Source: Thermoactinomycetaceae bacterium (lineage in GTDB: Bacteria; Bacillota; Bacilli; Thermoactinomycetales; Thermoactinomycetaceae). From it: a DNA stretch of 64,000 nucleotides. The stretch covers positions 1 to 64,000 of the forward strand of contig JANWIG010000011.1 of assembly GCA_025449975.1 (NCBI GenBank). The letters are read 5' to 3'. The position numbers and the translations under genes are program-made. Position 1 is the stretch's first letter, and every line of letters begins with the position of its first letter. The notes under the pieces were generated by a model. That model did no database searches. It was not told the origin of the DNA and saw nothing but the letters and a program-made list of their open reading frames with translations. Shown here piece after piece: positions 15,601 to 24,018 of this stretch.

Positions 15601-16866
15601 AGCTTGATGGGACTTAAAGGCATCGACGAGTCCTTTTCCCACAACATGCTCGGGTTGGTCAAGGGGATACGTATGGTTTAGGAGAAGTTCTTTTACCTCA
15701 TCGGGAGTGAGCTCGGGCTTTTCAGCGAGCAATAGAGCAATGATTCCAGCGACGATGGGTGTCGCCATGGATGTTCCTGATAACGAAAAATAATCGGTGC
15801 CCACTCGGTTGTAAAACATGAATAGATCGAGGAAAGATCCTTTGCTGCGAAGAGAAATAATTTCACTACCTGGAGCGACTAAATCGGGCTTCATCCATCC
15901 ATCAGGTGTAGGACCGCGACTTGAAAAGGTGGCGATTTCGTCATCTTCACGTTTGGCGGTTCGCTTTGTGTTGCTAGCTCCAACGGTGATGATTTGAGGA
16001 GAAATCCCTGGAGTAGTAATGGTTTGCTCTTTGGGACCCTTGTTTCCAGCGGCAACAACCACAACCAATCCCTGCTTCCAGGCCTTTTCAACGACTTGGC
16101 AGAGCGGGTCATCTAGCGCAGATGAATGGGTTTCGCTCCCTAAAGAAAGCGAAAGGATACGGATATTGTATTTCTCACGTTGCTGGATACACCAGTCGAC
16201 TCCTGCGATGAGATCGGAAATTCGACCCTCCCCAAATTGATTGAGCACTTTTACTCCAACCAAGGAGGACTTTGGAGCGGCACCTTTATATTTGCCATTG
16301 GATTGGCTGCCATTGCCTGCCGCACATCCGGCACAGTGTGTACCATGACCATTGTCGTCATAGGGCTGTGTTTTTTGGTGAATCACATCATGAAAAGCGA
16401 TAATTCGTGAATCGAGATCAGGATGGGGAGCAATTCCGGTATCAATAATGGCGATCGTTACGCCTTCTCCTTCGTTTCCATGTGACCAAATTTGCTGGGC
16501 TCTTGTGGTAGGAGTAGAAATATCTAAATGGGCTTTTACTTTGCGATCAAGATAGATTTTCTTGATCTCATTTAACGTGAATAATTTACTTAGAGAAGAA
16601 ATTGTTAATTCCAAAGAAAAAGTATGAATGCTTTCACAATAATTTTTTACTTTATAACCTAAGTCGGTCAGGGGATTTTGGCGTTGTGTAAAATGATTTG
16701 CCTTTTGAGGTTGCCATTGAATGAGAATCGGAATTTTGATGATCTTTAGCATTTTTTGCAGAAGCGATTGGGGAAGATAGCGTAACCGCTTAAAATATTT
16801 CGTTAAACAATAGAAGAGATGTTGATCCATATAAGATTGTTTTTGCGCAATCCAGTGGAGATCCAT
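15592..16866 (-). CDS. aprX: AprX-like intracellular S8 serine protease
   Basis: A 424-residue subtilase that follows B. subtilis AprX closely: IKKIYLDRKVKAHLD, Asp in IDTGIAPHPDLDSRI, QPYDDNGHGTHCAGCAAG (His), AAGNKGPKEQTITTPG and Ser in LSGTSMATPIVAGIIALLL. AprX is an intracellular alkaline protease active in stationary phase. There is no signal peptide. AGGAGGGAG precedes the ATG. The 3' end overlaps the convergent S8 gene, leaving no room for terminators and allowing transcriptional interference. Confidence 0.9.
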   Translation of the reverse strand: MDLHWIAQKQSYMDQHLFYCLTKYFKRLRYLPQSLLQKMLKIIKIPILIQWQPQKANHFTQRQNPLTDLGYKVKNYCESIHTFSLELTISSLSKLFTLNEIKKIYLDRKVKAHLDISTPTTRAQQIWSHGNEGEGVTIAIIDTGIAPHPDLDSRIIAFHDVIHQKTQPYDDNGHGTHCAGCAAGNGSQSNGKYKGAAPKSSLVGVKVLNQFGEGRISDLIAGVDWCIQQREKYNIRILSLSLGSETHSSALDDPLCQVVEKAWKQGLVVVVAAGNKGPKEQTITTPGISPQIITVGASNTKRTAKREDDEIATFSSRGPTPDGWMKPDLVAPGSEIISLRSKGSFLDLFMFYNRVGTDYFSLSGTSMATPIVAGIIALLLAEKPELTPDEVKELLLNHTYPLDQPEHVVGKGLVDAFKSHQALS

Positions 16867-17064
16867 TTCTACTCCCTCCTATATAACCTGTCGTTAGAAC
16901 AAAATATGTCAGATGATGAGAGAGCGAAAGATATATTTGCCTGTTTATGAAAAAAGTGATCAGTTTGTCTATAGAAAAGATCAAGTAACTTTCTAGAAAA
17001 TCAGAATAGGTAAGGGACTATGCGAATAAAAAGATTATGGTAAACTGAAAAGAAGGTGAAAGGA

Positions 17065-17643
17065 ATGAAAAAAAAGGGGATACTCGGACGGATCACGATT
17101 TATTTTTTTAACGGATTGCTCATTATTCTACCGATTGCAATAACCATCTATTTGGTACAGTGGGTATATGGATGGCTGAATAATTTGGGGCTGAAATGGC
17201 TATTGAAGGTTGGAATAGATTTCCCTGGAGCAGGAATTCTCGTTGTTCTTGCTGTTATTTTACTGATCGGGATTTTGGGACGATTCTGGATTACTAAAAA
17301 GATCTTTGCCATGATCGAGGCGATCATTCAAAAGGTACCGATGGTAAAAGATTTATATAATATCGTTCAAGAGATTTTACAGTCATTTATCGGTGAAAAA
17401 AAGTCATTTGATCAAGTGGTTTTGGTGAAAGTAGGTGAAACGAGTCGCTTGGGTTTTCTTACTGTGGACAAGCCGCTGATTACTAAAAATGGGAAAAATT
17501 ATGTGGGTGTTTATTTTCCTCATAGCATGCAAATATCCGGCGACTTGCATTGGGTGGAAAGAGAGCGAATCGAAGAAGTGGACCTCTCAGTGGATGATGC
17601 CTTGAAGATGATTATATCTGCTGGAATGACTGGTAAAAAATAA
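17065..17643 (+). CDS. DUF502 family membrane protein
   Basis: About 192 residues with two transmembrane helices (residues about 13-34 and 53-76). The conserved DUF502 segments follow: IPMVKDLYNIVQ-like (here VPMVKDLYNIVQ), the FDQVVLVKV strand, and YVGVYFPHSMQISGDLHWV. Function unknown; probably a small envelope or transport-linked protein. AAGG lies 8 bases before ATG 17065; a GTG at 17056 overlaps that SD and is rejected. Confidence 0.85.
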   Translation: MKKKGILGRITIYFFNGLLIILPIAITIYLVQWVYGWLNNLGLKWLLKVGIDFPGAGILVVLAVILLIGILGRFWITKKIFAMIEAIIQKVPMVKDLYNIVQEILQSFIGEKKSFDQVVLVKVGETSRLGFLTVDKPLITKNGKNYVGVYFPHSMQISGDLHWVERERIEEVDLSVDDALKMIISAGMTGKK

Positions 17644-17647
17644 TAAG

Positions 17648-17680
17648 GCTCCCACTAAATGATAGTGGGAGCTTCCTTCC
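17648..17680 (+). terminator. Terminator between DUF502 gene and gamma SASP
   Basis: GCTCCCACT pairs perfectly with AGTGGGAGC, followed by a pyrimidine-rich tail. Confidence 0.75.
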
Positions 17681-17711
17681 CGGCAAACGGAGCGGGGGAA
17701 GTGATACGAAA

Positions 17712-18020
17712 TTATCGTTGGTTCTGATTCTTTCTTGCCATGGATTGTTGGTTTTGTGCGCGAACGTTTTGTGCATTGGTTTCAGAGGCAAATTCTTGGT
17801 TAGCATTTAATGGGTTAGCCGCTTGTGGATTAGCTGCTTGTGGGTTACGTGCCGCTTGTTGTTGCTGTTGTTGTTGTGCTGCTGGTTCTGCAGCAAATTC
17901 GTTTTGATAGCTTTGATATCCGCCCGGACTTTGTGCAGAGCGTTGATTACGTGCCCGCACTTCGTTCGCATTTGTGTTTGCAGCTCTTCTCGCTTGTTGG
18001 TTTTGTTGATTTAAGTCCAT
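17712..18020 (-). CDS. sspE: Gamma-type small acid-soluble spore protein
   Basis: A 102-residue protein almost entirely of Gln, Asn, Ala, Ser and Arg, with two copies of a (N/Q)EFA-(A/S)E block, the first followed by a Gln homopolymer and NPQAA repeats. This is the pattern of gamma-type SASPs, which store amino acids in the spore core and are cut by the GPR protease at EFA sites. AGGAGGTGA precedes the ATG. On the same strand upstream, CATTCTA fits a sigma-G -10. Confidence 0.9.
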   Translation of the reverse strand: MDLNQQNQQARRAANTNANEVRARNQRSAQSPGGYQSYQNEFAAEPAAQQQQQQQAARNPQAANPQAANPLNANQEFASETNAQNVRAQNQQSMARKNQNQR

Positions 18021-18106
18021 GTGGTATCACCTCCTGATAATAGAATGCCCGCCTGCAATAAAAAAAATTGAACCATATTTTTCCTAATTGGAGGTTATTT
18101 GTATTT

Positions 18107-18961
18107 ATGAAATCAAGTTATCTTCGATGGTTTTGGCGTAGCTTACCCAAGAAAATGATCTCGGCTTGGGTGGGGAAAATTGCTCAAAAATCATTTACTA
18201 AACGTCTCATTCCTTGGTATATTAAGCATTTTCAAATTGATGTCGCTCCGATTAAAAAACCGCTTGATCAATTTGAAAATCTGCTCGATTTTTTTGTACG
18301 TGAATATCGACCTGAAGCTAGGCCGATTGCGATGGAACCAGATCTGATGATAAGTCCAGTGGACGGAAGGGTATCGCAGATCGGGCAAATTCAGCAGGGA
18401 GCACTCTTTCAAGCCAAAGGGATTACCTACTCATTGGAAGATTTGCTAGGTAAACAGCAGAAATATACTAAGCGGTTTATCAATGGCTCTTTTGTGACAA
18501 TCTACCTGAGTCCTAGAGATTATCATCGGATTCATATGCCGTTAACTGGTAAGATAACGGAAAGTACTTATATCCCAGGGCAGCTGTATCCAGTTAATGA
18601 ATGGGGAGTAAAGTGGATCCCAGGATTGTTTGTTGTCAATGAACGCTTGGTTACATATATTGAAACGGGGTTAGCCGCCGTAGCTTTGGTTAAAGTAGGG
18701 GCGACCAATGTTGGCAGTATTAAAGTTACATATGATTCAGATGTGGTTACCAATCGTCGGGGAGCTCCCTCTCTGGAACATAAAGTATATTCAGCTCCTC
18801 ATACACTTAGAAAAGGAGAAGAAGTGGGAAGGTTTGAATTTGGATCGACGATTATTCTATTATTGGAACCCGATTTTGCTGAATGGGTGACGGAGCTAAA
18901 GCCTGGAACACCTGTCCAAATGGGACAACCACTGGCTCGAATCAAACGAAAGGATGGATAA
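18107..18961 (+). CDS. psd: Phosphatidylserine decarboxylase
   Basis: A 284-residue proenzyme that makes phosphatidylethanolamine at the membrane. SPVDGRV, the YHRIHMP motif (His) and the FGSTIILL autocleavage site (GST; Ser becomes the pyruvoyl group) near residue 245 are present. GGAGG lies about 12 bases before ATG 18107, a slightly long spacing; a TTG start at 18068 is upstream of that SD. The rhomboid-like gene begins 2 bases after its stop, so the genes are co-transcribed. Confidence 0.93.
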   Translation: MKSSYLRWFWRSLPKKMISAWVGKIAQKSFTKRLIPWYIKHFQIDVAPIKKPLDQFENLLDFFVREYRPEARPIAMEPDLMISPVDGRVSQIGQIQQGALFQAKGITYSLEDLLGKQQKYTKRFINGSFVTIYLSPRDYHRIHMPLTGKITESTYIPGQLYPVNEWGVKWIPGLFVVNERLVTYIETGLAAVALVKVGATNVGSIKVTYDSDVVTNRRGAPSLEHKVYSAPHTLRKGEEVGRFEFGSTIILLLEPDFAEWVTELKPGTPVQMGQPLARIKRKDG

Positions 18962-18963
18962 AC

Positions 18964-19554
18964 TTGTTTGGACATACACATATCCCATTAAAAAATTTCC
19001 CTCTCGCCTTTCCAGTGGTTACCAGTTTGCTTTTTGTACAAACAGTCGTCTTTTTTATGCTTTTATTTACCGGAAATTCAAGTAGCCCAGAAATGTGGGT
19101 TCGGTTTGGAGCCCTCGAAGGATGGCGCGTAGATGAGGGCGACTGGTGGAGACTCTTTATCTCTATTTTTATCCATGTCGGTTTTTTGGAATTTATGGTA
19201 ACCGGTTTTTTTCTGTATATTTTTGGACCGCAATTGGAATGGTTAATGGGGCGAATTTCTTTTTTAGTCTTATATTTAAGTGCTGGCGTGATCTTTTATG
19301 TTTCCATTTATCTGTTGGAGATCCCAGGAATTTATTTTGGAGCAAGCGGTGCCATTTATGGTTTTATGGGGGTATATCTTTATTTGTTTTTACGAAGATC
19401 GCTCTCTTTTCAATTGGGAATGGGTTTTGTCGCCTTAACGGTGATTAACTTGATTTTAAACTGGTCGTTAGCGATTCCTTATTTATTGGCAATGATAACC
19501 GGATTGTTGATTGGAGCAATCGTTTTACATTTTCGTAGCTTGCGAAATAGGTAA
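18964..19554 (+). CDS. Rhomboid-family membrane protein with degenerate active site
   Basis: About 197 residues with six predicted membrane helices. The catalytic Ser region is intact (YFGASGAIYGFMG). In helix 2 the usual HxxxxHxxxN pattern reads HVGFLEFMVT, so the oxyanion Asn is Thr. In helix 6 the usual AHLGGL-type motif reads PYLLAM before ITGLLIG, so the catalytic His is lost. It is therefore probably a non-proteolytic rhomboid relative, unless another His substitutes. The start is TTG, nine bases after AAAGGA at the end of psd. Confidence 0.8.
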   Translation: MFGHTHIPLKNFPLAFPVVTSLLFVQTVVFFMLLFTGNSSSPEMWVRFGALEGWRVDEGDWWRLFISIFIHVGFLEFMVTGFFLYIFGPQLEWLMGRISFLVLYLSAGVIFYVSIYLLEIPGIYFGASGAIYGFMGVYLYLFLRRSLSFQLGMGFVALTVINLILNWSLAIPYLLAMITGLLIGAIVLHFRSLRNR

Positions 19555-19594
19555 GAGTTTTGGTTCATTGGTTATGCTAATACTGGTGAGATCA

Positions 19595-20815
19595 ATGACA
19601 AAAAGTATTCACCCGCAGTATGGGAAGTTAGATCGTGAATCACGATTGCTTTTGATATTGAGTGGACTCTATGCGATTGCGACGGTCTTGTCGGGGATGT
19701 TTGTCAATGTCTATTTATGGAAGATAAAGCGAGATATTTTTTTAATTGGTTGGTTCCATTTGGCACAATATGTATGCGTGGGGCTCAGCAGTATTTTTGC
19801 TGGCTGGATGGTTAAGCGAGTAGATCGAGTGGTTTCGATTCGCTTGGGTGTGAGCATTCAAGCGATTTTCTACTTTAGTGTGTTATTTCTTGGCGAGAAG
19901 GCTCCGATGCATGTCCTTTGGCTCGGTGCATTATTAGGGATCGGCATGGGATTTTTTTGGTTGGGTTATTATCTATTGTATTTTGAGATTACGGAACGAC
20001 ATAATCGTGATCGCTACAACGGATTAAATGGATTGTTTAGCTCTTTGGCCGGAATTGTTGCTCCCTTTGTTTCCGGCTTGATTATTACTCGGGTAGATAA
20101 ACTGACCGGTTACCAACTCATTTTTTCTCTCTCCCTAGGGATTTTCGTGGCTGCTGTAGCCGTTAGTTTCTTCCTTAAGTATCGAGAAGCAAGGGGGGAA
20201 TTTGGTTTTCGGAAGGTTGTCAGACAAGTATTGCAGCGTGAAAATGCTTGGACTGATGTGAGTAAAGCGATGATCGGTCATGGACTAAGAGAAGGAGTTT
20301 TTCATTTTTTGATCGGTTTAGTCGTCTATATGATTACCAAAAGCGAACTGACCCTCGGCTCATATTTCACAGTAACCTATCTTGTTTTAATGATCGCTTA
20401 TGCTCTGTTAAATAAGTGGGTCAAGCCGTCCAACCGGATCCGGATGATGTTAATCGGGGCTGTTATGATGGGAATTTGGTTTATTCCGTTCGCTCTTTTT
20501 CCGGATCAAACGACCATTTTTCTTTATGGAGTAGGGGTATCCTTTTTTTTTCCTTTTTATTTCGCCCCTCTTACAGCCATGGTTTTTGATTTAATCGGGG
20601 AAAATCAGCAGGCCGTGATCAACCGAGTGGAGTACGTGGTTTTACGAGAAGTGGCTCTAAATTTGGGACGTGTCATGGGACTTATCCTTTTGCTCGGTTG
20701 GCTGTGGTTGTTTCCGGATCCTTTCGAATTGCGCTGGTTTTTATTTGCTCTTGGTTTTGTACAAATTTATACATGGTTTGCCCTTCGTCGAATCCCTCAA
20801 ATGAGGGTAACATAA
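19595..20815 (+). CDS. Major facilitator superfamily permease
   Basis: About 406 residues with 11-12 hydrophobic helices. The MFS loop 2-3 region is recognisable in GWMVKRVDRVVSIRLGV. An EITERHNRDRYNGLNGLFSSLAG stretch in the middle is typical of Bacillales MFS proteins of the YxiO/YvqJ-like type. Substrate unknown. The first in-frame start overlaps the rhomboid gene; ATG 19595, preceded by GGTGAG, is the better start. Likely third gene of psd-rhomboid-MFS. A terminator follows. Confidence 0.85.
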   Translation: MTKSIHPQYGKLDRESRLLLILSGLYAIATVLSGMFVNVYLWKIKRDIFLIGWFHLAQYVCVGLSSIFAGWMVKRVDRVVSIRLGVSIQAIFYFSVLFLGEKAPMHVLWLGALLGIGMGFFWLGYYLLYFEITERHNRDRYNGLNGLFSSLAGIVAPFVSGLIITRVDKLTGYQLIFSLSLGIFVAAVAVSFFLKYREARGEFGFRKVVRQVLQRENAWTDVSKAMIGHGLREGVFHFLIGLVVYMITKSELTLGSYFTVTYLVLMIAYALLNKWVKPSNRIRMMLIGAVMMGIWFIPFALFPDQTTIFLYGVGVSFFFPFYFAPLTAMVFDLIGENQQAVINRVEYVVLREVALNLGRVMGLILLLGWLWLFPDPFELRWFLFALGFVQIYTWFALRRIPQMRVT

Positions 20816-20847
20816 AAGAAGCGACCGTCATCGGGTCGCTTCTTTCG
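20815..20847 (+). terminator. Rho-independent terminator after the MFS gene
   Basis: AAAGAAGCGACC pairs with GGTCGCTTCTTT, a perfect 12-bp stem. Confidence 0.85.
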
Positions 20848-20920
20848 GTTTATCTGTTTATAAAAAAACGGAAATGTTAAAATAAAAAATAAAAATCGGG
20901 AACAAGGGGGATTTGGCTAG

Positions 20921-22291
20921 GTGGAGTCAATGGATCAGCTGGTTGAGCGGCAAAGAGCATTTTTTTATACCGGAAAAACAAAAGATCTTTCATTTCGACT
21001 AGATAGTTTAAGAAAGCTGAAAGATGCGGTGAAACGTTATGAACCAGATATTATCAATGCACTGAAAAAAGATTTGGGAAAGACAGAGAAAGACGCATAT
21101 ATGACGGAGATCGGGATGGTCTATAATGAATGCAATTATATTATAAAGCGTTTAAAGTCTTGGGTTCAGCCTCAACGTGTAAAGACAGCTTTGCCCCTAA
21201 AGGGAGCCAAAAGTTTTCTTTTAAGAGAACCGTACGGCGTATCGTTGATTATCGCCCCTTGGAATTATCCGTTTCAACTGGTGATTATCCCTTTAATCGG
21301 TGCAATTGCTGCTGGGAACTGTGTCATTTTAAAACCTTCTGAAAAAACACCCTTGGTTTCTAAATTATTGGTGCAGATGATTGAAGGGGTATTTGAAAAA
21401 GAGTATGTGGCGGTGGTGGAAGGTGACCAAAAGGTCAGCGAAGCCTTGGTGGAGTCCGATGTCGATTTTATCTTTTTTACAGGTGGTGAAAAGACAGGAA
21501 AAAAAGTAATGGAATCAGCAGCGAAACGGCTGGTTCCCGTTGTTTTGGAATTAGGTGGGAAAAATCCCTGTATTGTGGACAAAGATGCCAATCTCGAATT
21601 GGCTGCCCGACGAATTATGTGGGGAAAATTATTGAATGCTGGACAGACCTGTATCGCTCCGGATTATTTGCTCGTTCATGAAAGAATTAAGAATAGTCTC
21701 CTTCAAAAGATCAAAGAGGAAGTAAGCCATTTTTATGGAGAAGAGCCATTGAAACATTCCAATTATCAACGGGTAGCCAATCGAGAACAATTTGATCATT
21801 TGGTTCGCTTTTTGACCAATGGAAAAATTGTGTTAGGCGGTAAGGTGGATCGGGAACAGCTGTTGATCTCCCCGACGATATTGGATGAGATCAGCTGGGA
21901 AGATCCGGTAATGCAGGAAGAGATATTCGGTCCAATTCTCCCGGTAATCGCTTTTTCGGAATTAGATGAGGCGATTGAGAAGATTCGGTATTTGCCAAAA
22001 CCATTAGCGGTCTATTATTTCTCGGAGTCCGAAGAGAAGCAAGTAAAAGTAGTAGAAAGCATCCCATTTGGCGGTGGGTGTATGAATGATACGATCTTGC
22101 ATGTTTCTTCTCCGCGATTGCCATTTGGTGGGGTGGGAACAAGCGGGATGGGAAGATACCGTGGAAAATATAGTTTTGAATGCTTCAGTTATGAAAAAAG
22201 CATATTACAACAAACCACTCGTTTTGATATTCCTTTTCGCTATCCATCTTCGAAAAATAGCTTAAAGTGGATTCGCTATTTTTTTAAGTAG
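20921..22291 (+). CDS. Aldehyde dehydrogenase (class 3-like)
   Basis: A 456-residue NAD(P)-dependent aldehyde dehydrogenase. APWNYPF (Asn) is near residue 110, the catalytic Glu lies in LELGGKNP and the catalytic Cys in NAGQTC near residue 240. The C-terminus has two hydrophobic/basic stretches. The short length and the absence of the long N-terminal extension of class 1/2 enzymes fit the YwdH-type class 3 group, which oxidises medium- and long-chain aldehydes. Start: GTG 20921 (AGGGGGA, 10 bases away) or ATG 20930 (AGGTGG, 5 bases away). Confidence 0.92.
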   Translation: MESMDQLVERQRAFFYTGKTKDLSFRLDSLRKLKDAVKRYEPDIINALKKDLGKTEKDAYMTEIGMVYNECNYIIKRLKSWVQPQRVKTALPLKGAKSFLLREPYGVSLIIAPWNYPFQLVIIPLIGAIAAGNCVILKPSEKTPLVSKLLVQMIEGVFEKEYVAVVEGDQKVSEALVESDVDFIFFTGGEKTGKKVMESAAKRLVPVVLELGGKNPCIVDKDANLELAARRIMWGKLLNAGQTCIAPDYLLVHERIKNSLLQKIKEEVSHFYGEEPLKHSNYQRVANREQFDHLVRFLTNGKIVLGGKVDREQLLISPTILDEISWEDPVMQEEIFGPILPVIAFSELDEAIEKIRYLPKPLAVYYFSESEEKQVKVVESIPFGGGCMNDTILHVSSPRLPFGGVGTSGMGRYRGKYSFECFSYEKSILQQTTRFDIPFRYPSSKNSLKWIRYFFK

Positions 22292-22322
22292 GCTCCCCGT
22301 ATTGGCCTTTTATTTTTGAAGC

Positions 22323-22372
22323 GGTTCCTTTTCCTCTCGGTTAAGAAATGTTTGGGAAAAGGAACCTTCGTC
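22323..22372 (+). terminator. Terminator-like hairpin between convergent genes
   Basis: GGTTCCTTTTCC (22323-22334) pairs perfectly with GGAAAAGGAACC (22355-22366) around a 20-base loop; the plus-strand tail is pyrimidine-rich. Confidence 0.6.
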
Positions 22373-22377
22373 TTTCT

Positions 22378-24003
22378 CTATCTACTTGTGTTCATTTCGG
22401 GCGGTTGGCGTTTGGGAGCGTTTTGCTCCAAAGCATAAGCCAATTGAAGCAATTTCTTATCTGAATAGGTAGGACCGACGAATGTAACGGAAACAGGTGC
22501 TCCATTGATATATCCAGCAGGGATACAAATGGTCGGTAGTTTGGCATATGCCGAAATATCATTTGGAAAGTGTCCGTATTCGGTTAAGGTGGATCGCGCA
22601 TTAAAAGTTAAAATGGCATCATAGTTTTTTTCAATAAAGAAAGGAATGGTGATCCGTTCATCGACCACTTTTTTTAGATAAGCGATTTTTTGCTGATGTT
22701 CTGTTGGAGTCAGTTCCGTTCGCTGAGCGAGCAAAAGCGCTTCTTGCCCATAGGGAATCCGCTCCTTGGAATCTGCTTCGTTGTAACGGATCAGGTCGTT
22801 GAATGAACGAATGCCAAAAAAGGAAGAGTGTTTTTGTAAATAGTTGTTTAAATCCACTTTAAACTCATAAGCGACGACCTCTTTAAAGATCGATTTGAGC
22901 TGATTTTTGGGCAAGCTGTAGTCGATCAGGTCGACAGTCGCTCCCTGCGCACGTAATGTTTGGATAATTTGCTGCCCGATTTTCGTTCGTTGAAAGGAAG
23001 AGGAAGCGGCAATTTTGCTTCCTTTTAAACCATTCGCTTTTAGTTCTGAAAAGTAGTTATAACGATAGGTAGATGGATCATCAGGCTTGTAACCGGCCAT
23101 CACACTGAGCAAAATAGCCGTATCTTTTACCGTTTTGCCCATCGGACCAACCGTATCGTAGGTGTGAGAAAGGGGAATCATGCCTTGCTGGCTAATCAGT
23201 CCCAAAGTAGGCTTCATCCCAACGACCGAATTGGAACTAGCTGGTCCAATAATGGAACCATATGTTTCTGTCCCCAGAGCAATGGGTGCAAAATCGAGTG
23301 CCAATCCAACCGCAGAGCCTGAGCTCGAGCCCGATACATTGAAACGCTTTGGACCATATGGATTGAGGGTTTGTCCGCCCACGCTGGAAAAACCTGCAGG
23401 AGGTCCTGAAGCGAGAAAAGCGGCTCCGGATAATTCGGAGAGATTGGCTTTGGCTAAGATAATCGCTCCAGCAGAACGGATGTGGGCGATCACTTTGGAA
23501 TCTTCATTCGGATAATGATCTTTTAACGCATCTGTTCCTGAAGAAGTCGGCATCGGATCTTTTGTTTCAATATTATCTTTGACGATAATCGGGATTCCAA
23601 ACAGAGGAAACTTGCTCATCTCTTCGGCATCAAACGCTTCGTCCAATCGCTTGGCTTCTTTGATCGCTTCTGGATTGACAGAAATCAGCGCTCTCATCTC
23701 TTTATTGAGTTGTAAGATTCGTTGAAGGTAGTAGGCGGTAAGCTCCACACAGGTTACTTTCCCCTGGCGAAGATATGCATGGATCTGATCGATGTCCATT
23801 TCGCTCAAGAGCGACTTTTTGTTTTCAATGGTTTTTAAATCAACTTCTGCCAATTGTTTCCTGATCACTTCCTCCATTTGCTCAGGCTGTTCATAGCGAT
23901 CCGAACCAAATAATGTTTCAAATAACCCTCCCTGACAAGCGGGGAGAAAAATGAGTGGGACGAGGAGGAAAGATACGAGGATCGCTTTCTTTCGATTGTT
24001 CAC
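22378..24003 (-). CDS. Lipoprotein amidase (amidase signature family)
   Basis: A 541-residue protein. The N-terminal signal ends in a lipobox (FLPAC), so it should sit outside the cell on the membrane. The amidase-signature Ser-Ser-Lys triad is visible: Lys in IPIIVKDNIETKD and the Gly/Ser-rich SGSSSGSAVGLALDF, with the nucleophile Ser in GTETYGSI. It hydrolyses amide bonds; the substrate is unknown. The GTG start has a poor SD. It begins 15 bases after the stop of the sulfurtransferase gene, so the two probably form one operon. Confidence 0.88.
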   Translation of the reverse strand: MNNRKKAILVSFLLVPLIFLPACQGGLFETLFGSDRYEQPEQMEEVIRKQLAEVDLKTIENKKSLLSEMDIDQIHAYLRQGKVTCVELTAYYLQRILQLNKEMRALISVNPEAIKEAKRLDEAFDAEEMSKFPLFGIPIIVKDNIETKDPMPTSSGTDALKDHYPNEDSKVIAHIRSAGAIILAKANLSELSGAAFLASGPPAGFSSVGGQTLNPYGPKRFNVSGSSSGSAVGLALDFAPIALGTETYGSIIGPASSNSVVGMKPTLGLISQQGMIPLSHTYDTVGPMGKTVKDTAILLSVMAGYKPDDPSTYRYNYFSELKANGLKGSKIAASSSFQRTKIGQQIIQTLRAQGATVDLIDYSLPKNQLKSIFKEVVAYEFKVDLNNYLQKHSSFFGIRSFNDLIRYNEADSKERIPYGQEALLLAQRTELTPTEHQQKIAYLKKVVDERITIPFFIEKNYDAILTFNARSTLTEYGHFPNDISAYAKLPTICIPAGYINGAPVSVTFVGPTYSDKKLLQLAYALEQNAPKRQPPEMNTSR

Positions 24004-24018
24004 TTTGAATCGCCGCTT

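Noticed and set aside
16019-16410. Plus-strand frames within the AprX-like gene
   Set aside because: Shadows of the minus-strand protease, which has all catalytic motifs.
17823-18037. Leu/Cys-rich plus-strand frames
   Set aside because: Complement of the Gln-rich gamma SASP repeats; no SD.
18191-18981. Minus-strand frames across psd
   Set aside because: Psd is intact on the plus strand; these frames lack SDs.
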